From: Ramlibacter ginsenosidimutans
GTDB lineage: Bacteria > Pseudomonadota > Gammaproteobacteria > Burkholderiales > Burkholderiaceae_C
DNA length: 64,000 nucleotides
NCBI RefSeq assembly: GCF_016654015.1
Contig: NZ_JAEPWM010000011.1
Coordinates: 62,001 to 126,000 of the forward strand
Direction of reading: 5' to 3'
Shown: positions 44,663 to 53,137 of the stretch, in pieces
Layout of the letters: the number at the start of each line of letters is the position of its first letter
Numbering within the stretch: position 1 is the stretch's first letter
Position numbers and translations under genes: made by a program
Notes under the pieces: model-generated
What the model was told of the DNA's origin: nothing
Seen by the model: the letters and a program-made list of their open reading frames with translations, nothing else
Database searches by the model: none

Positions 44663-45022
44663 TCAGCCCCCAACGCGGAAAACGAAGTCACCTTGCGTGA
44701 CATGGGTGTCGACCGACACGACGCGCCAGTGCACTGAATAGGCGCCCGGTGCGACCGCTTGCAGCGAAACGCGCAGCAGAGCCTTGTTGGAAGGATCCAG
44801 CTGTGCGTCGCCGCGATCGACACGGCGACCACTTGCATCCGTGACCGTGAGCGTGCTGAACGCTCCTTCCAGTGGTTCGCTGAACCAGAGCCTCACCTCC
44901 GCCGGCGCGGATGGAACCTGGGAGCCGACGCGCGGCTCCGCGTGATCCAGGAGCGCGTGCGCATGTGCACCGGCTGCGGCCAGTGCAATGTAGCCCGCCA
45001 CGAAGAGAGATCTCAGGTTCAT
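44663..45022 (-). CDS. copC: CopC periplasmic copper-binding protein
   Basis: This 119-residue protein has signal peptide MNLRSLFVAGYIALAAAGAHA, so that His follows at the mature N-terminus (AHALLDHAEPRVGS). H at position 1 plus AEP, LWFSEPLEGAFST and YSVHWRVVSVDTHVTQGDFV are the CopC signature; the N-terminal His, Asp and the late His are Cu(II) ligands. The start overlaps the end of the outer-membrane-like gene by four bases (ATGA), so the two are coupled. It delivers copper to CopD. Confidence 0.92.
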   Translation of the reverse strand: MNLRSLFVAGYIALAAAGAHAHALLDHAEPRVGSQVPSAPAEVRLWFSEPLEGAFSTLTVTDASGRRVDRGDAQLDPSNKALLRVSLQAVAPGAYSVHWRVVSVDTHVTQGDFVFRVGG

Positions 45023-46032
45023 CTCGTTGCCCCGAACATCGGATGACCGAAGGTCCCCGGGAAGAGGTCATCCAGGAAGAAATGCAGCTGCGCCATGAAG
45101 CCCACCCCGTGTCCACTGCGGCTGTTCATCGGGATCACCGCCTCAAGCCCAAGCTGGATCTTCTGGCCGGCCCACAGCACCCCTGGATTGATCGTGCCGG
45201 TGAAGGGGCGGTCGTCGACACGGTCCAGTGGCTTGGACATCGAGAACTCCACCACTGGGATCATGCGATTGAACGGCGCCCCCAGCCCGACGTCCTTCAC
45301 GTGGGACTGGAGGTAGGGAATGCTGTATTGGAGCGCAAAGCCGACGTTCAGCACGTGCGGATGGCGTTCGACGTCAGTTGTCGCGAGTCCCGTGTCCGGA
45401 TCGACGCTAACTGTCGTCGTGCTCGCGCGCGACGGAATCGCAACGCCGAGGGTGCCGGTGACCGCAAATGGCCTCAGCGTTTCCTTTGCCGCATCGCCAA
45501 AGCCTTTGCCGAAGTACACGGTCGGCGTGATGGTGCTGAATCGCTCGGCGCCGACGGAGCTGCTGCCCGTCCCCCCAACGTCCCAGTCCGCACCGACGGA
45601 GAGGATCGTCTCGTGCACCTCGTTCGTGTACAGCTGGTACTTGGCGCCGATCGAGATGTTGTCCCACCCATGCGCGGCAGGTTGCCCGTTCGGCGCGATT
45701 CGAAGCCGGTTTGCCCCGAATGCGAGGCCGAAATTCGGTGTGATGCGCCGCGCGAAGTCGAACGAGGCCGAGGTCTGGCGGGTCGCCGGCGTATCGCCAT
45801 CTGCATTGCTGCGCGTGGAGGTGATGGTAGGCAGCGACAGCTCGTCGGCAACAAACGGGTCGTCGGTCGCGAGGGTGGCCGGAAAGAAGCGCTGGCCGAC
45901 AAAGCCGTGGGCGTGCGCCGGAAGGGCGCTGGCAGCGAGCAGGCCCGCGATCGTGGCGAGGCCCGCGAGTTTGCGGGAAAGGAAAGAAGCGGGCACGGCC
46001 TTGCAGACCGGAACCCCGTGAATTGGATGCAC
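45019..46032 (-). CDS. Predicted outer-membrane beta-barrel protein of the copper cassette
   Basis: The GTG at 46032 lies seven bases after AGGAGA. The 337-residue product has a signal peptide with LAGLATIAGLLAASALPAHA and then alternating strands with aromatic residues (SFDFARRITPNFGLAFG, DNISIGAKYQLYTN, LNVGFALQYSIPYLQSH, GVGFMAQLHFFLDDLFPG). This is the pattern of a small barrel, as in proteins that precede copC-copD in many Proteobacteria. It may provide outer membrane passage or surface metal binding; not demonstrated. It overlaps copC. Confidence 0.7.
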   Translation of the reverse strand: MHPIHGVPVCKAVPASFLSRKLAGLATIAGLLAASALPAHAHGFVGQRFFPATLATDDPFVADELSLPTITSTRSNADGDTPATRQTSASFDFARRITPNFGLAFGANRLRIAPNGQPAAHGWDNISIGAKYQLYTNEVHETILSVGADWDVGGTGSSSVGAERFSTITPTVYFGKGFGDAAKETLRPFAVTGTLGVAIPSRASTTTVSVDPDTGLATTDVERHPHVLNVGFALQYSIPYLQSHVKDVGLGAPFNRMIPVVEFSMSKPLDRVDDRPFTGTINPGVLWAGQKIQLGLEAVIPMNSRSGHGVGFMAQLHFFLDDLFPGTFGHPMFGATR

Positions 46033-46086
46033 GGTGAATCTCCTGGTGCGAATGAATCGGTTGCCGCGTTGCGGCAAAGGCGCAGG

Positions 46087-46494
46087 TCAGGAGAGGACGG
46101 GCGGGCCCCGCGCGGGCGGCGCGAGCTCGATGCAGCCGAAAGAAAGCGGGCGCGCGCGCACGCGCGGGGGCTCGGAAGGCGCTTGGCCGCCCGTTGCGTT
46201 TGCGAGAAGCACCGGCGGCGGCGCGGCGCCGAAGGTGCACAAGGGGCAGTGCGATGGCGAGCCGGATGCATGGCCGGCATGCACGTCGACGGCGGCGTGC
46301 TCGTGCGGGCACGGGGCATCCTCGTCTGCCGCGCTCGCGCCAGCATCGGCCGCGTGAACATGAACGTGCGCTTGGGCGTGCGCCTGCGCCGGCGGCGGGC
46401 TCGGAGACCAAGCCATCGCCACCACCCACAGCAACAGCCAAGCCGCGAGGAAGCGGCCGAGCCTGCGGTGGCGACGGAGTTCGTGCATGGGCAT
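46087..46494 (-). CDS. DUF2946-type metal-associated protein
   Basis: The product has 135 residues, beginning with a membrane anchor or signal (FLAAWLLLWVVAMAW), followed by a His-rich stretch with many Ala-His pairs (QAHAQAHVHVHAAD, HEHAAVDVHAGHAS) and the SHCPLCTFG motif, a Cys-x-x-Cys typical of DUF2946. Such proteins precede copper genes and probably bind the metal. It is 54 bases upstream of the barrel gene in the same direction, so the cassette reads DUF2946, barrel, copC, copD. Confidence 0.75.
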   Translation of the reverse strand: MPMHELRRHRRLGRFLAAWLLLWVVAMAWSPSPPPAQAHAQAHVHVHAADAGASAADEDAPCPHEHAAVDVHAGHASGSPSHCPLCTFGAAPPPVLLANATGGQAPSEPPRVRARPLSFGCIELAPPARGPPVLS

Positions 46495-46779
46495 CCGATG
46501 AGCTTACGAGCGAGTATCGCAGCCTATAGGGATCGGGTGGGCCCGACTCGAGGCGTGGGACTGACCCGCATCAGTTGCACGAAGCGCGTGATGCCGAGCA
46601 ACATAAAGCACCGTGTCACTCACTCTGAATTTCGACCAGTCCTGAACGAAGCGGCCGCACTCCGCGGCCGTGAGATGTTCGCGATGGGCCCGCAGTACCG
46701 CGTTATTGGTATATCTTTGGGCCGGTGCGCAGCATCCCTGCGTTCTCGATTCAGTCTACCCGAGCCAAGCGCTTGGTCG
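46495..46779. other. Spacer between the copper cassette and tnpC
   Basis: No gene is supported. This is internal to the transposon and should hold the promoter of the copper genes, which read away from tnpC's 3' end. No CueR-type palindrome was recognised. Confidence 0.4.
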
Positions 46780-48350
46780 TCAGGTGTGGTCTTCCAGGCG
46801 GTCGTCTCGCGTCGTCGGGCTGGGCGTCCAGCGATGCGGCAGCAGATCACCGATCTGGCTGGCGCGCTGCGTAGGCAGGCGTTCCAGCACGCTGCGCAGA
46901 TACGCGTAGGGATCATGCCCGTTCATCCGGGCTGAGTGGATCAGGCTCATGACCGCGGCTGCTCGCTTCCCAGCGCGCAGACTGCCGGCGAAAAGCCAAT
47001 TCGAGCGACCGATGGCAATCGGGCGGATTTGGTTCTCCACCCAGTTGTTGTCGGCTGGCAAGTCGCCGTCATCAATGTAGCGCGTGAGCGCGCGCCATCG
47101 CCCCAAGCAGTAGTCGATCGCCTTGGCCGTCGCGGATCCCGGCGGCACCTTCTGGCGCTGTGCTGTCAGCAATGCGTGCAGTGCGTCGGCCACCGCCTTT
47201 GCCTTCTCCTGACGGACACTTCGCGGTTCGGATCGAGGCCTGCGACTTCGCGTTCGACCGCGTACAGCTGTCCGAATCGCGCGAGCGCCTGCTCACCGAC
47301 CGGGCTTTGGTGATTGGCCCAGAGCTCGTGGAATTTCCTCCGCGCGTGCGCCAAGCAGCCGGCTTCGGTGATGCCGCTGGCAAACAGCGCCTTGTAGCCC
47401 GAGTAGTCGTCGCAGACCAGCGTGCCGCGCCAGCCACGCTCGCCAGGGTGGCCGAGGAATTCCGCCGGGTGGCGGCTCGCGCGGCTTTCGGCGAAATCAA
47501 ACACGACCAGCTTCGTTGGCTGCAGCGCCGTGCTGCAGTAGGTCCAGAGATATGCTCGGTGCGTCTTGCCCGCACCGGGGTCGAGCATCGCCACGGGCGT
47601 TTCGTCCGCGTGCAGCACTCGCTGCTGCAGCAACTCGGCTCTCATGGCATCGACCAGCGGCTGCAACTGCACGCCGCAGCTTCCAACCCACTGCGCCAGC
47701 GTCGATCTCGGGATCGCGAAGCCGGCGCGCTCAAAAATGCCTTCCTGGCGATACAGCGGCAGGTGGTCGGCGAACTTGGCCACCAGCACGTGCGTGAGCA
47801 GGCCGGCGGTGGGCACCCCCTTGTCGATCACGTGCGGCGCAACGGGAGCCTGCACGAGCTTCTCGCACTTAGCGCAAGACCACTTGCCGCGCACGTGCCT
47901 CTCCACGGTAAAGAAGCCGGGCTCATAGTGCAGCTTCTCGGAGACGTCTTCCCCGATGCGCTTCATCTCGCAACCGCAGCGGCAGGTCGTGCTCTCTGGC
48001 TCGTGGTGGATCTCGCGTCGGGGGAATTGCACCGGAAGCGGCTGCCGCCTGGGCTTGTTCGCCTCGCCTGCCGGCTTGTCCTGCGGAGCGAGGCGCTCGA
48101 TTTCATCGCCAACCGCCTGCAGGTCGGAATTGATCGTGTCGTCCAGCAGGCTGCGCTGCTCCGCGTTGAAGCGCTCGGACTGCGCGGCGAACTTCAGGCG
48201 CTTCAGGACCGCGTTCTCGTGCGTGAGCTTGTCGATCAGCGTCTGCTTGTGCAGCACGTCGGCCCGCAGACGCGCCACCAGTTCGCGCAGCTGATGCGCG
48301 TCGAGGCCTTCGATGTTGTCCGCGGTGATCACGGAGGGACATGCTGCCAT
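46780..48350 (-). pseudogene. tnpC: IS66 TnpC transposase, frameshifted
   Basis: The proximal frame (48350 to about 47210) has an N-terminal coiled coil RLRADVLHKQTLIDKLTHEN, a zinc-finger-like ESTTCRCGCEMKRIG with GKWSCAKCEKLV, and catalytic Asp residues in VLHADETPVAML and GTLVCDDYSGYKAL. The distal frame (about 47200 to 46780) has ADNNWVENQIRPIAIGRSNW with the catalytic Glu. Between them, near 47205-47215, the -1 frame is needed to give RQEKAKAVADALHALL. A one-base deletion is the simplest cause. Length after repair would be about 520 residues, normal for TnpC. Confidence 0.85.
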
Positions 48351-48389
48351 GCGCGCTGCACCACGGCATCGGCAGATGCCTGTATTGCG

Positions 48390-48722
48390 CTACAGCAGCG
48401 AGATCACGCCGGCTTCGCCGATGCGCTGCCACGGCAGGCCCAGCACCAGCGCGTCGAACTGCTCGCGCGTGAGGCCGACACTCGGAGCACCGTCACTCGT
48501 CCACACGAAGCGCCCCTGGTTCAGGCGCCGGGCCGCCAGCCAGACGCCGATGCCGTCCTGCACCAGGACCTTCAGGCGGTTGGCTCGCCGGTTGGCGAAC
48601 AGGTACGCGTGGTGCGGGCGCGCGGCACCGAATACGCGCACGACTCGCGCAAGCGCCGCTTCGGTGCCGGCGCGCATGTCCAGCGGCTCCACGGCGAGCC
48701 AGATCGCCTCGATGCGAATCAC
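48390..48722 (-). CDS. tnpB: IS66 accessory protein TnpB
   Basis: This 110-residue protein starts at GTG 48722, which overlaps the tnpA stop as GTGA, the usual coupling in IS66 elements. AIWLAVEPLDMRAGTEAALA, PHHAYLFANRRANRLKVLVQ and DGIGVWLAARRLNQGRFVW match the IS66 OrfB pattern. It is needed for transposition in characterised IS66 elements, in an unclear role. Intact by length and motif. Confidence 0.92.
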   Translation of the reverse strand: MIRIEAIWLAVEPLDMRAGTEAALARVVRVFGAARPHHAYLFANRRANRLKVLVQDGIGVWLAARRLNQGRFVWTSDGAPSVGLTREQFDALVLGLPWQRIGEAGVISLL

Positions 48723-49075
48723 CGAAACAGCTCGCGCAACCAGGCCGCGCAGGCGTCGGCCGCGTCCGTGGGCCAAGACACCGCCACGCTGGTGGCGCCG
48801 TGGCGCAGCTCGATGCGAATTGGCGACGTCGTGGTGGGTGTCGGCGCCGGCAGCGGAAGCGAGACGAACTCGGGCTGCGCGCCTGATCTGCTGACGGCGG
48901 GAGCTCCGCGCGCATCACGCCGCCAAGTGTGCAGCATGTTGGCGTTCAGGCCATGCGCGAGCGCCACCTTGGCGACCGACGCGCCGGGCTGCTCGCACTC
49001 GGCAACCAGCTGCGCCTTGAACTCCGCGGGATACGCGCGCACGCGCGTGCGCTTCTTCGTTTCGATTGTGTCCAT
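48719..49075 (-). CDS. tnpA: IS66 accessory protein TnpA
   Basis: A 118-residue protein from ATG 49075. The first 60 residues are a homeodomain-like helix-turn-helix, RVRAYPAEFKAQLVAECEQP then GASVAKVALAHGLNANMLHT with WRRD, as in IS3/IS66 OrfA proteins. A Pro/Thr linker and a C-terminal strand-rich tail follow (IRIELRHGATSVAVSWP). It overlaps tnpB by four bases. A longer frame upstream belongs to the IS30 remnant and terminal repeat, so it was not used. Confidence 0.92.
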   Translation of the reverse strand: MDTIETKKRTRVRAYPAEFKAQLVAECEQPGASVAKVALAHGLNANMLHTWRRDARGAPAVSRSGAQPEFVSLPLPAPTPTTTSPIRIELRHGATSVAVSWPTDAADACAAWLRELFR

Positions 49076-49147
49076 GAAACTTCTCTCGTGGACACGATGC
49101 TCCCCACTCCAGGGGTACCGCTCAAGATGGGATGGCCGGACGCTTAC

Positions 49148-49155
49148 GCTGATCG
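49148..49155 (+). repeat. Target site duplication, right copy
   Basis: GCTGATCG directly follows the right terminal repeat of the IS66-family transposon and equals 43420-43427. Confidence 0.92.
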
Positions 49156-49868
49156 AGACCGTGTCGCTGATCTTGCCGTGCTCCGCTGTCTTCTGCGTGT
49201 GATGCGTAGAGCGCCGCATGCCTCGGGTCCGCCGTAAGTGCTGCAGCAGCTCGCGTTTCAGGGCACCGCGTGCTTGGATGTACAGGCTGCGGTAGATCGT
49301 CTCGTGTGACACGTAAAGGCTCTGGTCGGGTAAGTATGCTTTAGCCACGTCGCGATCTGCTCTCGTGACCACTGCATCTCGAGCTTGGCCGTCACGATCC
49401 GAGCCGAGGCTGGGCGCTCAACGAGCTTGCAGGCTTTGGTCGGTGCGCTCGCCGCCACTGCCTCTGTATCCGCCTGGGTTGCGCGATAGCAGGCCAAGCC
49501 ACCATTGCGACTGATCTCTCGGCTCACGGTCGACGGCGCTCTCCGGAGTCGATCAGCGATGGATCGAATCGACATACCTTCCACGAGGTGCCGCGAGATC
49601 TCCTCTCGCTCGGCCAAGGTCAGTGCCAATCTGGATCGTCGTCGCGCCGGCGGGCGAACGCCCCCTCTCTCTGCCAAGATCCTGTTGACCGACGAGTGAG
49701 ATCGAACAGGCGGGCGATCTGATGGAGCGTGTCTCCTGCCTTCCACCGCTCCCACAACAGCGCCTTTTGAGTACCCGACTAGTAGATCGGGGAGCTGCGG
49801 GTCATGAGCAACACTCCTGCTGCCTCTGAGGCCGCTAGTGTGTTGCATCGACCGGCTGAATCCGCCGC
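49148..49868 (-). pseudogene. IS30-family transposase, proximal fragment right of the IS66 insertion
   Basis: Read on the minus strand, three frames are needed: an N-terminal part with SHSSVNRILAERGGVRPPAR, then LTLAEREEISRHLVEGMSIR, SIADRLRRAPSTVSREISRN (the IS30 helix-turn-helix), WSREQIATWLK, then YLPDQSLYVSHETIYRSLYI and HTQKTAEHGKISDTVSIS at the insertion point. Frame breaks lie near 49350 and 49700. GTGTTGCATCGACCGG at 49839-49854 looks like the IS30 terminal repeat. The element was probably already inactive or became so after interruption. Confidence 0.85.
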
Positions 49869-50242
49869 CAAGAGCAGACCTCGCGTTTTCGCTTGGCGTT
49901 CACTTAACGTGTTGATCCGGAGCGCCTATGTGGCCGACGCAAGCGGCCCTTCGCAGCCGCTGCGCGGCCCACCGTCTTGCTGGCTTTGCCGCGCGGCGCA
50001 CGTCGGCGGGGTGTGGGTAGGTCCGCGGACGAGATTCAGCAGGGGCCAGGCAGCGTTGCACAGAGGCCGCATTCGTCCGTCGCCTATTTACCTTCGCGAC
50101 GAGGGGATCCGCGTCCGGCCGCGCGAGTGACTTGATCCCGAGGCGCCATGTTCTTGCGCCGCAATCGCGGTGCATGCTGACGTTGATCGTGACTCGGAGC
50201 GAGAAGGACGATTGCGCAGTACAAAAAGGAACCCGCTGTGTG
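49869..50242. other. Intergenic region right of the IS30 end
   Basis: No supported gene. Open frames on both strands are antisense shadows of each other without motifs. Confidence 0.4.
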
Positions 50243-50443
50243 TCAGTGGGCGTTGTCGGCGCCCGTGGTGAACAGGGTTGCTTCGCTGGACAGGATGCGG
50301 CCCTGCTCCACGACGAAGGCCGTGCCGGAGAAATACAGCATCGCGGCCAGGAACCCCACCACGGCTGCGCCATAGAACAGCCAAGCCGAGATGCCGATGC
50401 GAGCGGATTCCTGCGGCAGGGATTGCGGGAGGGTATGGCTCAT
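50243..50443 (-). CDS. Small single-pass membrane protein
   Basis: The 66-residue product from ATG 50443 has one clear transmembrane segment, GISAWLFYGAAVVGFLAAML, after a polar 18-residue N-terminus, and a polar tail with VEQGRILSSEATLFTTG. No family is recognised. It stands alone between the IS30 remnant and the chemosensory operon. Longer frames upstream of the ATG lack a ribosome site. Confidence 0.5.
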   Translation of the reverse strand: MSHTLPQSLPQESARIGISAWLFYGAAVVGFLAAMLYFSGTAFVVEQGRILSSEATLFTTGADNAH

Positions 50444-50895
50444 GAAGTTGCCAGTAGTAATGCGATAGTGTTGAGCGGTAACTGATTGCAACGCAACCGG
50501 AAGCTGGCGTGGAGCTGGAGAGCCGGGCACCTACGGCGGACACGCGGTGGGACTTGCGCATAAAGACAGCCGGGACGCGGGCGAAGGTCCATGAACGGTC
50601 GCTTGCAACCGCGCGGCGCGGTAATTCGTCTGGCTTGGCCTTAGCACCCGAACACCTGAGCGTCTGGCATCGCGGCAACCAGGCTCGGCACGACCTCGGA
50701 CGTGTGCCGCTCGCCGATAAACACCGGCGTCGGTGACGTGCAACGTTTTGAAACGCGACAACCCGCCTCTCATCGGCGCGATTACACCGTGTATCCGCGC
50801 GTAAGGTGTAAATACTTGCAACAGATGAGCGGGCCGCCCAGACTTGGATTCACAACGTAGTACGTAAGGATGAGCCCGCCGAACGATTCGCCCAC
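50444..50895. other. Upstream region of the chemosensory operon
   Basis: No gene supported. It should contain the operon promoter. I could not define -35 and -10 elements with confidence; the composition becomes more AT-rich around 50790-50870. Confidence 0.4.
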
Positions 50896-51825
50896 ATGAA
50901 CACGTCCACCCGTCCCAGCGCATTCGAGCCCCTGCGCGCTCCTAGCTTCAACAGCACTATGCAGCCCTTACCGATGTCGCCCGTTTCGCCCGCCGCGGCC
51001 GCCGCGCCACAGACCACGCTCAAGCTGCTGGTCAAGGGTTTCAGTGAGAGGGAGCGGCGCCTCCTTGAGAGCGCCGTGATGCTGTCCCAGCGCCGCGCGC
51101 CGCGCATCGAGCTGGTGGCGGACGCCCACGCCCCGGAGGCGGACGTGGTCCTGATCGATGCGCTCGACCCGTTGGCGGCCGCGTGGGCCGGCGTGCAGCC
51201 CTGGCTGCCGTTCAAGCCGACGATCTGGGCCGGTGGGAACGCCGCGCAACCGAACCACCTAGCCGTGGATCGGCACGTGAAGTGGCCGATCCTCCCGGTG
51301 CTGCTGTATCGCGCAATCGAGCTGGCGAACGGCACCGCCGGCGCGCCGCCGCAGGTCGGACACGCGCCCACCGCCGGCCGCCGCGTGCTGGTGGTGGACG
51401 ACAGCCTGGCCGCCCGCACCGCACTGCGTTCGCTGCTGGAGCCGATGGGTCTTGTGATCACCGAGACTGCGAATGCCGAGGACGGCATCGCTGCAGCCGC
51501 CCGGGGCGGGTTCGCCTGCGCCTTCCTCGACGTGCTGATGCCCGGCGTCGACGGCATCGAAGCTTGCCGCCGCATAAAGGCGCACAGCCCGCAGATGCCG
51601 GTCGTGATGCTCACCAGCAAGTCCTCGCCGTTCGACCGCGTGCGCGGAAAGATCGCCGGCTGCGACAACTACATCACCAAGCCGGTCGACGCCGCGCAGC
51701 TGCGCGACGTGGTCGGCCGTTATCTCGCGCCCGCACCGGCCGTGCACCCAGCACGGGCCGTGCACCCTGCAGCGGCCACGCCCGCCTTTTCACCCGCTTT
51801 CCACAACGCAAACGTCTGGAGCTAA
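50896..51825 (+). CDS. Response regulator with N-terminal extension, first gene of the chemosensory operon
   Basis: In this 309-residue protein, residues 1-150 form an N-terminal domain that looks like a degenerate receiver-like or ALR-like module (TLKLLVKGFSERERRLLESA, VVLIDALDPLAAAW). Residues about 156-275 are a full receiver: VLVVDDSLAARTALRSLL, phospho-acceptor D212 in FLDVLMPGVDG, VMLTSKSSPF and YITKPVD. The tail is Ala/Pro/His-rich. A similar two-domain regulator opens related Burkholderiales operons. It is followed six bases later by the next receiver gene. Confidence 0.85.
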   Translation: MNTSTRPSAFEPLRAPSFNSTMQPLPMSPVSPAAAAAPQTTLKLLVKGFSERERRLLESAVMLSQRRAPRIELVADAHAPEADVVLIDALDPLAAAWAGVQPWLPFKPTIWAGGNAAQPNHLAVDRHVKWPILPVLLYRAIELANGTAGAPPQVGHAPTAGRRVLVVDDSLAARTALRSLLEPMGLVITETANAEDGIAAAARGGFACAFLDVLMPGVDGIEACRRIKAHSPQMPVVMLTSKSSPFDRVRGKIAGCDNYITKPVDAAQLRDVVGRYLAPAPAVHPARAVHPAAATPAFSPAFHNANVWS

Positions 51826-51831
51826 CTCACC

Positions 51832-52191
51832 ATGACACGTCACATCCTCATCGTTGAAGACAGCCAGATCGACCGCAGCCGGCTAGAGAAGGTGCTGGCC
51901 GCCAGCGGCTTCCAGGTCAGTTTGGCCGAGAACGGCGAACAAGCGCTCGCCGCCGTCAAGCGCGCGCGTCCCGACGCGATCCTGATGGACGTGAACATGC
52001 CCGGCATGGACGGCTTCGCGGCCACGCGCGCTCTGCGCGGCGATGCCGAGACCAAGGACATCCCGGTGGTGCTGGTTACCGCCAAGGACCAGAAGGCCGA
52101 CAAGGCTTGGGGCCAGATGCTCGGCGCCAAGGGGTACATCACCAAGCCCTACACGGACGAGCAGATCCTGTCGCAGGTCCGCGCGCTCTGA
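51832..52191 (+). CDS. Single-domain response regulator (PilG/PilH-like)
   Basis: This 119-residue CheY-like protein has E9-D10 in ILIVEDSQ, phospho-acceptor D53 in ILMDVNMPGMDG, T in VLVTAKDQK and K in YITKPYTDEQ. In Pil/Chp-type systems two such regulators receive phosphate from the hybrid CheA and act on motility motors or a cyclase. The stop overlaps the next start as TGATG. Confidence 0.92.
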   Translation: MTRHILIVEDSQIDRSRLEKVLAASGFQVSLAENGEQALAAVKRARPDAILMDVNMPGMDGFAATRALRGDAETKDIPVVLVTAKDQKADKAWGQMLGAKGYITKPYTDEQILSQVRAL

Positions 52192-52562
52192 TGACCGGCC
52201 GCGCCATGCCGCTCACCGTTCTGGTCGTCGACGACGCGCTGGTGGACCGCCAGCACCTCGAGGGCATCCTCACCGGCGCCGGCCACCGCGTCCTCATCGC
52301 CGAATCGGGCGAGCAGGGCGTGGCGCGGGCACGCAAAGACCGCCCGGACCTGATCCTAATGGACGTCAACATGCCCGACCTGGACGGCTTCGCCGCCACC
52401 CGCCGGTTGAAGGCGGACCCGGACACCCGCGACATCCCCGTGGTATTTGTCACCGGCAAGAACCAGAAGGCCGACCTCGCCTGGGGCCGCATGCTCGGCG
52501 CCCGCGGCTACATCGGCAAACCGTACGCGGCCGGCGACATCCTCGCGGCGCTGGCCGCCTGA
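52191..52562 (+). CDS. Single-domain response regulator (PilG/PilH-like), second copy
   Basis: A 123-residue receiver with D14-D15 in LVVDDALVDRQ, phospho-acceptor D58 in ILMDVNMPDLDG, VFVTGKNQKADL and K in YIGKPYAAGD. It resembles its neighbour closely and probably arose by duplication. Either ATG 52191 or ATG 52206 could be the start; the first overlaps the upstream stop, which favours coupling. Confidence 0.92.
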   Translation: MTGRAMPLTVLVVDDALVDRQHLEGILTGAGHRVLIAESGEQGVARARKDRPDLILMDVNMPDLDGFAATRRLKADPDTRDIPVVFVTGKNQKADLAWGRMLGARGYIGKPYAAGDILAALAA

Positions 52563-52572
52563 GCGGACGGTC

Positions 52573-53136
52573 ATGAACAACGCCGGACCCACCGCCGCTC
52601 CGCTGCTGCTGCCAAGCGTCGCGCTTGCGCTGCCCCCCGTCACGCAGGGGGCGGCGCGTCACTCTGAGCCGCGGGCAGACGGCGGCTACCAGGCGCGGCA
52701 GGGCTTTCGCGTGGGCGACCTCGCACTGATGGTTCGCTACGAGGACGGCAGCGAGCTCACCGCCATGCCCCGTCTCGTGCACCTGCCCAACACGCCGGCA
52801 TGGTGCCTGGGCATGGCCAACCTGCACGGCCTGCTAGTGCCGGTGTTTGACCTGGGCGGCTGGGTCGGCCTGAACACTGCCCTCGAGGGCAGCCGCATGC
52901 TCCTCGTGCTCTCGCACGGCGCGGACGCTGCAGGCGTCGCCATCGATGGACTGCCCCAGCGCCTGCGCTGGACGCCGGACCAGCAAGCGGACGCGTCCAC
53001 GGCACCGGCGCGCCTCGCTCCCCATGTGCGTGGCGCCGCCCTCATCGAGGGCGTGCTGTGGTTCGACATCGATCGCACCGCCCTGCTCGACGCCTTCGAA
53101 GCCTCCCTCGCCGGGCTCACTACGACTGGACACTGA
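52573..53136 (+). CDS. CheW-domain scaffold protein (PilI-like)
   Basis: In this 187-residue protein the CheW domain begins near residue 45: [57 protein letters not shown] and [20 protein letters not shown]. This type of CheW couples the MCP to the CheA kinase. A 40-residue Pro/Ala-rich lead precedes it. It starts ten bases after the last regulator and stops one base before the MCP start. Confidence 0.9.
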   Translation: MNNAGPTAAPLLLPSVALALPPVTQGAARHSEPRADGGYQARQGFRVGDLALMVRYEDGSELTAMPRLVHLPNTPAWCLGMANLHGLLVPVFDLGGWVGLNTALEGSRMLLVLSHGADAAGVAIDGLPQRLRWTPDQQADASTAPARLAPHVRGAALIEGVLWFDIDRTALLDAFEASLAGLTTTGH

Positions 53137-53137
53137 C

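Larger units (their letters stand above)
43428..49147 (-). mobile_element. Complete IS66-family transposon carrying a copper-type gene cassette
   Basis: The ends are GTAAGCGTCTGGCGATCCCG inward from 43428 and GTAAGCGTCCGGCCATCCCA inward from 49147 on the other strand. Over the first 26 bases 22 match. GCTGATCG flanks both sides, and removing one copy plus the element restores an unbroken IS30 reading frame. The 5720-bp element holds tnpA, tnpB and tnpC at the right and, between tnpC and the left end, four genes for DUF2946, an outer-membrane-like protein, CopC and CopD. A simple IS66 is about 2.5 kb, so about 3 kb is passenger DNA. tnpC is frameshifted, so movement now probably needs help in trans. 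Confidence 0.9.

Noticed and set aside
43649-46494. Copper cassette as a chromosomal operon independent of the transposon
   Set aside because: Terminal repeats and target duplication enclose it together with tnpABC to the exact base.
44911-46935. 674-codon plus-strand frame across the copper cassette
   Set aside because: Antisense shadow of CopC, barrel and DUF2946 genes, which have signal peptides and family motifs on the minus strand.
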